From contig JAOPYM010000444.1 of NCBI GenBank assembly GCA_025964615.1, positions 1-32,751 of the forward strand: a stretch of 32,751 bases of DNA, read 5' to 3'. This document shows, one piece after another, positions 27,447-32,751 of this stretch (positions within the stretch are counted from its first letter, which is position 1; each line of letters begins with the position of its first letter). Position numbers and translations under genes: made by a program. The notes under the pieces were generated by a model that was not told the origin of the DNA, made no database searches, and saw nothing but the letters and a program-made list of their open reading frames with translations. Source of the stretch: Actinomycetes bacterium. Lineage in GTDB: Bacteria; Actinomycetota; Actinomycetes; Streptosporangiales; Streptosporangiaceae.

Positions 27447-27510
27447 CGTTGACTCGTGGCGTTTCCCGCACCGGGAAGGCAGAAGGTGCGGGAAACGCCA
27501 CGAGTCAACG
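27447..27510. repeat. Dispersed long-hairpin element, copy 2
   Basis: A perfect 26-bp inverted repeat (27447-27472 and 27485-27510) surrounds the 12-base loop GGGAAGGCAGAA, starting two bases after the purH stop. The arms match copy 1 at 11352-11415 except for one C-G pair replaced by T-A on both sides. Here it may act as the purH terminator or protect the 3' end of the mRNA. Confidence 0.85.
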
Positions 27511-27554
27511 AGTGGGCTTTACCTTTCGGGGACGGTTCGGTGGGGGAGTGCGGG

Positions 27555-27560
27555 TAGTCT
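27555..27560 (+). promoter_or_regulatory. -10 box of the small gene at 27602
   Basis: TAGTCT lies 41 bases before the GTG start and belongs to the TAGNCT group. It would start a new transcript after the purH hairpin. Confidence 0.4.
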
Positions 27561-27601
27561 CGTGGTCGATTCGTGACCATGAGTAGCCTTGCGGAGGTGC
27601 G

Positions 27602-27787
27602 GTGGACATCCTGGTGAACCTGGCCGGGCAGAGCATGGCGCTGCTGGCGGACATCCGCCCGGGGGTGGGACTCGTCGCGGGCGTCCTCGCCGCCGTACTC
27701 GCCGCACATGGTGGCTGGCACCTCACCGACCGGGTTCTCGCCTGGCGCGGGCGGGGCGGCGAGGGCCTGCAGCACGGCGAAGAGTAG
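27602..27787 (+). CDS. Small membrane protein between purH and folD
   Basis: The 61-residue protein has one main hydrophobic segment ([22 protein letters not shown]) and a charged C terminus. It has GGAGG four bases before a GTG start and its own candidate -10 box. I recognise no family. It ends 67 bases before folD. Confidence 0.55.
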   Translation: MDILVNLAGQSMALLADIRPGVGLVAGVLAAVLAAHGGWHLTDRVLAWRGRGGEGLQHGEE

Positions 27788-27854
27788 CCGCCTCCGACCT
27801 CGGAGTGCAGATCACGGACGCGGTGTGTTCGCGGCAGCTGGCAGGATTGAGTTC

Positions 27855-28697
27855 ATGACGGCACAGATTCTGGATGGCAAAGCGACCGCTGAGGCGATTC
27901 GCGCGGACCTCAAGTCGCGGGTGGCGGCGCTGCGCGACAGGGGCATCACGGTCGGGCTCGGCACCGTACTGGTCGGCGACGACCCGGGCAGTCGTTCCTA
28001 CGTCGCCCTGAAGCACCGGGACTGCGCCGAGGTCGGCATCCGCAGCATCCGGCGTGACCTGCCCGCCGACGCCACCCAGGAGGATGTCGAGCGGGCCGTC
28101 GCCGAGCTCAACGCCGATCCCGCCTGCACCGGCTACATCGTGCAACTGCCGCTGCCCAAGGGCCTGGACGAGCAGCGCGTGCTCGAGCTCATCGACCCGG
28201 CCAAGGACGCCGACGGGCTGCACCCCATCAACCTGGGACGGCTCGTCCTGATGCAGGAGGGGCCGCTGCCGTGTACCCCGAAGGGCATCGTCGCACTGCT
28301 CCGCCGCCATGACGTACCGCTGAACGGCGCGGAGGTCACGGTGATCGGCCGAGGGATCACCGTGGGCAGGCCGCTCGGCCTGCTGCTGACCCGGCGCAGC
28401 GAGAACGCCACCGTCACCCTCTGTCACACGGGCACAAGGGACTTCGCCGCGCACGTGCGCAACGCCGACATCGTGGTGGCGGCCGCCGGGGTGCCCGGCC
28501 TGATCACCGCCGACATGGTCAAGCCCGGTGCCGCCGTACTCGATGTGGGGGTCTCGCGGGTCGACGGGAAGCTCGCCGGGGACGTGACCATGGACGTGTA
28601 CGACGTCGCCGGCTGGGTGGCCCCGAATCCGGGCGGCGTCGGCCCGATGACGCGGGCCATGCTCCTCACCAACGTCGTGGAGGCGGCCGAGGGGTGA
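27855..28697 (+). CDS. folD: Methylenetetrahydrofolate dehydrogenase/methenyl-THF cyclohydrolase
   Basis: The 280-residue bifunctional enzyme converts 5,10-methylene-THF to 10-formyl-THF, the cofactor used by the neighbouring purN and purH products. The active-site Tyr49 and Lys53 lie in [12 protein letters not shown]. The NADP-binding region is [16 protein letters not shown], where the usual GRSxxVG has become GRGITVG, and [15 protein letters not shown] is the C-terminal signature. The ATG at 27855 is preceded at seven bases by CAGGAT, a possible -10 box of a leaderless mRNA; the longer ORF runs through non-coding sequence. A terminator hairpin overlaps the stop. Confidence 0.95.
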   Translation: MTAQILDGKATAEAIRADLKSRVAALRDRGITVGLGTVLVGDDPGSRSYVALKHRDCAEVGIRSIRRDLPADATQEDVERAVAELNADPACTGYIVQLPLPKGLDEQRVLELIDPAKDADGLHPINLGRLVLMQEGPLPCTPKGIVALLRRHDVPLNGAEVTVIGRGITVGRPLGLLLTRRSENATVTLCHTGTRDFAAHVRNADIVVAAAGVPGLITADMVKPGAAVLDVGVSRVDGKLAGDVTMDVYDVAGWVAPNPGGVGPMTRAMLLTNVVEAAEG

Positions 28698-28735
28698 TGG
28701 TGCGGCGGGTCTCGGGGAATCCGCCGCACCATCAC
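28694..28735. terminator. Terminator between folD and the FHA gene
   Basis: GTGATGGTGCGGCGG and CCGCCGCACCATCAC form a perfect 15-bp stem with a 12-base loop. The left arm includes the folD stop codon. The convergent FHA gene ends 11 bases beyond, so it may act in both directions. Confidence 0.8.
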
Positions 28736-28746
28736 ATTCCCACGCC

Positions 28747-29466
28747 CTAGCTCGCCCTTCGCCGGACCGCCGTACCGGGCGGTGCGGCCCTGGCCGCCGC
28801 AGGCACCGCGCCCGTGCGGATCGGGGTCCGCATCTCCCCGGACGGCCTCCCGTCCGCCGGTGGCCGGGCCTGCTGGGGTACGTGGACCGGCGGCAGCGGC
28901 CGGACCAGTCCCATGGCGATCACCTCGTTGGCCAGCCGGGTACGCCGGTTGACCCCCTCGGGGATCCGGAACTTCTGGTAGAGCCGCAGTAGGTGCTGCT
29001 TGACCGCGGCCTCGGTGACGACCAGGTCGGTCGCTATGTCGCGCGCCGTCGCGGGTGCGACGAACGCCTCGTCGGACAGGGCTGGACGGCAGAGCGAGGT
29101 CAGTACGTCGACCTCGCGGCGGGTGAGTTCGGGAGCCACGGCACGCCGCAACTCTGTGTCCGGATCGACCTCCTCACGGGGGATTCCCCCCAGCCGGCAG
29201 CGCGCGGCACCGAAGCTGATGACGTCGCCGTCCTCAAGCACCCGCCGGGCGATCGGACGCCCGTTGACCCGCGTGCCGTTGCGTGACAGACCCATGTCCA
29301 CCACGTACACGTACGGGCCTCGCCGAATGATCTCGGCGTGCAACCGGGACACGCTCGGGTCATCGAGGCGGACATCGACGCCCCTGCCTCGCCCGATCGT
29401 CGTGACATCGGGGCGCAGCGGCATGACCATGCCGCTGTCCTCGATCCGTATGAACGGCCCCTCCAC
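28747..29466 (-). CDS. FHA domain and LuxR-like helix-turn-helix regulator
   Basis: The 239-residue soluble protein begins with an FHA phosphothreonine-binding domain (about residues 10-92: TIGRGRGVDVRLDDPSVSRLHAEI and LSRNGTRVNGRPI, with the G, S, R, H and N ligands intact). A LuxR-like DNA-binding region follows (ELTRREVDVLTSLC and TEAAVKQHLLRLYQKFRI, residues about 113-185), and the tail is proline- and alanine-rich. This suggests a transcription factor whose partner choice depends on Ser/Thr kinase phosphorylation. The GTG start follows GGGAGGA. It is monocistronic and convergent with folD. The domain calls are secure; the targets are unknown. Confidence 0.82.
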   Translation of the reverse strand: MEGPFIRIEDSGMVMPLRPDVTTIGRGRGVDVRLDDPSVSRLHAEIIRRGPYVYVVDMGLSRNGTRVNGRPIARRVLEDGDVISFGAARCRLGGIPREEVDPDTELRRAVAPELTRREVDVLTSLCRPALSDEAFVAPATARDIATDLVVTEAAVKQHLLRLYQKFRIPEGVNRRTRLANEVIAMGLVRPLPPVHVPQQARPPADGRPSGEMRTPIRTGAVPAAARAAPPGTAVRRRAS

Positions 29467-29591
29467 GGCAGTTCCTCCCAGCTAGTAAGCGACCCCTGTC
29501 TGCACGGTTACCCGGCAGCGCGGGGGTCACCCCACCTACTGGCGGGTAGGACCGTGCGCACTGGGGATTCGGCATCTCGGCGAGGCCGGAT

Positions 29592-29597
29592 TAGACT
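29592..29597 (+). promoter_or_regulatory. -10 box of the DUF3017 gene
   Basis: TAGACT, identical to the pcrA box, lies 41 bases before the ATG at 29639. Confidence 0.45.
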
Positions 29598-29638
29598 GTG
29601 TCGGCTGGGGTCGAGTCGTCGTCGGAAGGGGCCGCGCC

Positions 29639-29950
29639 ATGGCGGAAATGCGGCGCCGGCGGCGGACCGGCCCGGATCGGGGCCCCCGAAGGCTCGCCCA
29701 GCTGCCGTACACCCTCGTCCTGTGCGGAGTCGTGGCGGGGCTGACCATGGTCGCCCTGAATCATTTCAAGCGCGGCAGTGCCCTGGTCGCGGTCGCCGTA
29801 CTGCTCGGTGCGGTGGCCCGGATGGTGCTGCCTGAGTCGCGGGTGGGCATGCTCGCCACCCGTAAGAAGACGACCGACGTGATCATCATGGTCGGTTTCG
29901 CGATCGGGATCGCGGTGGTGGCGTACTTCGTCCCGCCGCCGAAGACGTAA
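29639..29950 (+). CDS. DUF3017 membrane protein
   Basis: The 103-residue protein has an arginine-rich N terminus (MAEMRRRRRTGPDRG) and three hydrophobic segments, near residues 25-41, 47-62 and 80-97 (DVIIMVGFAIGIAVVAYFVPP). The size, three-helix layout and place between folD and mdh match actinobacterial DUF3017 proteins. Function unknown. It has its own TAGACT box and a stem-loop lies after its stop. Confidence 0.8.
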   Translation: MAEMRRRRRTGPDRGPRRLAQLPYTLVLCGVVAGLTMVALNHFKRGSALVAVAVLLGAVARMVLPESRVGMLATRKKTTDVIIMVGFAIGIAVVAYFVPPPKT

Positions 29951-29984
29951 GCCGTGCGGACAACCTGCGCGGACATCAAAGTGG

Positions 29985-30016
29985 CGAGCCCAGGTCTAGA
30001 CCTTTTCCTGGGCTCG
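29985..30016. promoter_or_regulatory. Inverted repeat between DUF3017 and icd
   Basis: CGAGCCCAGG and CCTGGGCTCG form a perfect 10-bp stem around TCTAGACCTTTT. It ends two bases before the icd -10 box. It may terminate the DUF3017 transcript, or be an operator covering the icd -35 region. Confidence 0.5.
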
Positions 30017-30018
30017 GA

Positions 30019-30024
30019 TAGCCT
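30019..30024 (+). promoter_or_regulatory. -10 box of icd
   Basis: TAGCCT, 54 bases before the icd ATG, is identical to the mdh box. Confidence 0.45.
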
Positions 30025-30078
30025 CCCAGCGAGCCTTACGAAGGACTGCTGGCCGGTGAGGAAAGGGACAGCTACAGT

Positions 30079-31293
30079 ATGCCCAAGATCAAAGTAAAGG
30101 GCCCGGTCGTCGAACTCGACGGCGACGAAATGACGCGGATCATCTGGCAGTTCATCAAGGACCAGCTGATCCTCCCGTATCTCGACGTCGATCTGAAGTA
30201 CTACGACCTGGGCATGGAGAACCGGGACGTCACCGACGACCAGGTCACCATCGACGCCGCCAATGCCATCAAGCAGTACGGCGTGGGTGTGAAGTGCGCC
30301 ACCATCACCCCCGACGAGGCCAGGGTGGAGGAGTTCGGCCTCAAGAAGATGTGGAGGTCGCCCAATGGAACGATCCGCAACATCCTCGGCGGCGTAGTCT
30401 TCCGTGAGCCCATCGTGGTCTCCAACGTTCCCAAGCTCGTTCCCGGGTGGACCAAGCCGATCATCATCGGCCGCCACGCGCACGGCGACCAGTACCGCGC
30501 CTCCGACTTCGTGGTGCCCGGTCCCGGCACGGTGACCATCTCCTACGTCCCGGACGGCGATGACGAGCCGATCGAGATGGAGGTCGCCAAGTTCACCGGC
30601 GGCGGTGTCGCGATGGGCATGTACAACTTCGACGACTCCATCAGGGACTTCGCCCGCGCCACCATGCGGTACGCGCTGGACCGCGACTACCCCCTCTACA
30701 TGTCGACCAAGAACACGATCCTCAAGGCCTACGACGGCCGGTTCAAGGACCTGTTCCAGGAGATCTTCGAGGCGGAGTTCGCCACGGAGTTCAAGGCCGC
30801 CGGTATCACCTACGAGCACCGCCTCATCGACGACATGGTCGCCGCGGCGCTCAAGTGGGAGGGTGGTTTCGTCTGGGCCACCAAGAACTACGACGGTGAC
30901 GTCCAGTCCGACATCGTCGCCCAGGGCTTCGGCTCGCTCGGCCTGATGACCTCGGTGCTGATGACCCCCGACGGCAAGACCGTCGAGGCGGAGGCCGCCC
31001 ACGGCACGGTGACGCGGCATTACCGGCAGCACCAGCAGGGCAAGCCGACCTCGACCAACCCGATCGCGTCGATCTTCGCCTGGACCCGGGGCCTCGCGCA
31101 CCGGGGCAAGCTGGACGGCACCCCCGAGGTCACCGAGTTCGCCGACACCCTTGAGCGCGTCTGCGTCGAGACCGTCGAGGCCGGTCAGATGACCAAGGAC
31201 TTGGCCTTGCTGATCGGCGCGGACGCCCCCTGGCTGACGACCGAGGAGTTCCTGCACGCCCTCGACGTCAACCTGCAGAAGCAGCTCCATTAG
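30079..31293 (+). CDS. icd: NADP-dependent isocitrate dehydrogenase (dimeric, eukaryote-like type)
   Basis: The 404-residue enzyme decarboxylates isocitrate to 2-oxoglutarate in the TCA cycle. The opening [21 protein letters not shown], then [28 protein letters not shown] and [15 protein letters not shown], are characteristic of the homodimeric type also found in mitochondria, not of the monomeric enzyme used by many streptomycetes. Length fits (about 400-410). The ATG follows a GGAAAGGGA stretch. It is monocistronic, followed by a good terminator and then mdh. Confidence 0.96.
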   Translation: MPKIKVKGPVVELDGDEMTRIIWQFIKDQLILPYLDVDLKYYDLGMENRDVTDDQVTIDAANAIKQYGVGVKCATITPDEARVEEFGLKKMWRSPNGTIRNILGGVVFREPIVVSNVPKLVPGWTKPIIIGRHAHGDQYRASDFVVPGPGTVTISYVPDGDDEPIEMEVAKFTGGGVAMGMYNFDDSIRDFARATMRYALDRDYPLYMSTKNTILKAYDGRFKDLFQEIFEAEFATEFKAAGITYEHRLIDDMVAAALKWEGGFVWATKNYDGDVQSDIVAQGFGSLGLMTSVLMTPDGKTVEAEAAHGTVTRHYRQHQQGKPTSTNPIASIFAWTRGLAHRGKLDGTPEVTEFADTLERVCVETVEAGQMTKDLALLIGADAPWLTTEEFLHALDVNLQKQLH

Positions 31294-31306
31294 AGGTACT
31301 GAGCGC

Positions 31307-31335
31307 GGCCGCCCCGATGAACCCGGGGCGGCCTT
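31307..31335 (+). terminator. Terminator of icd
   Basis: GGCCGCCCCG and CGGGGCGGCC form a 10-bp perfect stem with a seven-base loop, starting 13 bases after the stop and followed by TTCGCGTT. Confidence 0.8.
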
Positions 31336-31400
31336 CGCGTTCATGACGTACGCGCCATACCGGTTGGGGACCTCGGGGGTGCGGCGGGGCGGGCGCGCGA

Positions 31401-31406
31401 TAGCCT
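31401..31406 (+). promoter_or_regulatory. -10 box of mdh
   Basis: TAGCCT lies 84 bases before the mdh ATG, identical to the icd box. No clear -35. Confidence 0.4.
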
Positions 31407-31472
31407 GGCAGGCGGGGTATCTCGACGACGAGAGACCTGGAGGCGGCTCGCCACCCCGAAGCCAACCGGTAA

Positions 31473-32499
<1,027 letters not shown>

Positions 32500-32502
32500 A
32501 CC

Positions 32503-32534
32503 GAAGGGGCCCCGGGTCGTCCTGGGGCCCTTTT
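32503..32534 (+). terminator. Intrinsic terminator of mdh
   Basis: GGGCCCCGGG (32507-32516) pairs with CCTGGGGCCC (32521-32530), with one G-T pair, around a TCGT loop and followed by TTTT. It is the most classical rho-independent terminator in the window. Confidence 0.88.
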
Positions 32535-32538
32535 CGGT

Positions 32539-32568
32539 TTGACATGGAAATATGACATAGGTCACGAT
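32539..32568 (+). promoter_or_regulatory. Promoter of the right-edge gene
   Basis: TTGACA (32539-32544) and CACGAT (32563-32568) are 18 bases apart. The Crp-type site at 32551-32566 fills the spacer and overlaps the -10. A GGGCGC/GCGCCC hairpin (32598-32615) follows in the leader, before AGGAGG. Confidence 0.45.
32551..32566. promoter_or_regulatory. Crp/Fnr-type binding site
   Basis: On the minus strand this reads CGTGACCTATGTCATA and shares GTGACCTATNTCA with the site at 4005-4020. Eight of ten arm positions match TGTGA-N6-TCACA counted in the better orientation only loosely, so it is weaker than the first. Its position within the promoter suggests repression. Confidence 0.35.
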
Positions 32569-32636
32569 TGTCCACGGATTCACCGCGCGAATCCGCTGGG
32601 CGCACCTCAGCGCCCGCTACCTCACCAGGAGGATGC

Positions 32637-32751
32637 GTGGGAGTGACCGACTGCAACTGGGACGACGATGACGTCACCGCTGCGGAGAAGGCGCAACTGG
32701 CGTGGGACAAGGCGGTGGCCTCAATGGGCCGTCAGGACGCCCTGGCAGTGA
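32637..32751 (+). CDS. Start of an unidentified small acidic protein (partial)
   Basis: A GTG start (32637, or in-frame GTG 32643) follows AGGAGG at 32627-32632. The reading frame stays open to the window edge, giving about 38 residues: an acidic stretch (CNWDDDDVTAAEK) and then a likely helix (AQLAWDKAVASMG). I recognise no family. The promoter, Crp-type site and good ribosome binding site support a real gene. Confidence 0.5.
   Translation, partial: MGVTDCNWDDDDVTAAEKAQLAWDKAVASMGRQDALAV

Noticed and set aside
27578-27616. Short ORF (ATG at 27578) overlapping the start of the small gene at 27602
   Set aside because: Twelve codons without codon bias toward one amino acid or a pairing to the ribosome binding site; nothing supports a regulatory uORF, unlike 4077-4160.

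Overview
The window is high-GC DNA with dense genes, frequent GTG/TTG starts and short overlaps (ATGA, GTGA, TTGA). The order pcrA, sucCD, purN-purH, folD, DUF3017, mdh matches the actinomycete core chromosome as I remember it from Streptomyces. Spacing and repeats suggest a filamentous actinomycete, perhaps Streptosporangiales; that placement is inference.

Layout. 1-3923: the 3' end of an unknown gene, then a minus-strand three-gene molybdenum hydroxylase operon in the order S-L-M with an AYRGAGR active-site loop (form II CO-dehydrogenase-like). 3924-4700: a 315-base regulatory region and a cysteine-dioxygenase-like cupin gene. Its leader holds an unlisted 27-codon uORF ending in CPSCCCR. 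The uORF cysteine codons can pair with the downstream ribosome binding site. This looks like a cysteine-responsive attenuator and is the most interesting item in the window. 4715-8191: an envelope-stress-like locus, with a PspC/toastrack membrane protein and a small membrane protein on one strand, and a PspC histidine kinase with a LuxR-type response regulator on the other. 8213-11289: a lipoprotein serine hydrolase, an SRPBCC protein, a tandem YbjQ protein and a PIG-L deacetylase. 11461-13710: pcrA/uvrD helicase. 13814-15187: a secreted GH15-like enzyme.

15418-17492: sucCD. 17535-23289: a sugar island of ROK repressor, substrate-binding lipoprotein, two permeases and GH1 beta-glucosidase, with no ATPase gene of its own, sitting between sucCD and the DUF6350-purN-purH block. 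23356-29950: DUF6350, a DUF4190-like protein, purN, purH, a small membrane protein, folD, an FHA-HTH regulator and DUF3017. 30079-32471: icd and mdh. The right edge cuts a small gene of unknown function.

Metabolically, sucCD, icd and mdh group four TCA-cycle genes around purine and one-carbon genes (purN, purH, folD). The sugar island would feed beta-glucosides into the same central metabolism. Two dispersed non-coding elements each occur twice: a 26-27 bp perfect hairpin whose two copies show a compensatory base-pair change, and a sequence that fills convergent gene junctions. Seven plus-strand genes share a TAGNCT -10 motif, and three Crp-type GTGA-N6-TCAC-like sites lie at regulated promoters. 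No tRNA, rRNA, CRISPR array, transposase or prophage was seen.
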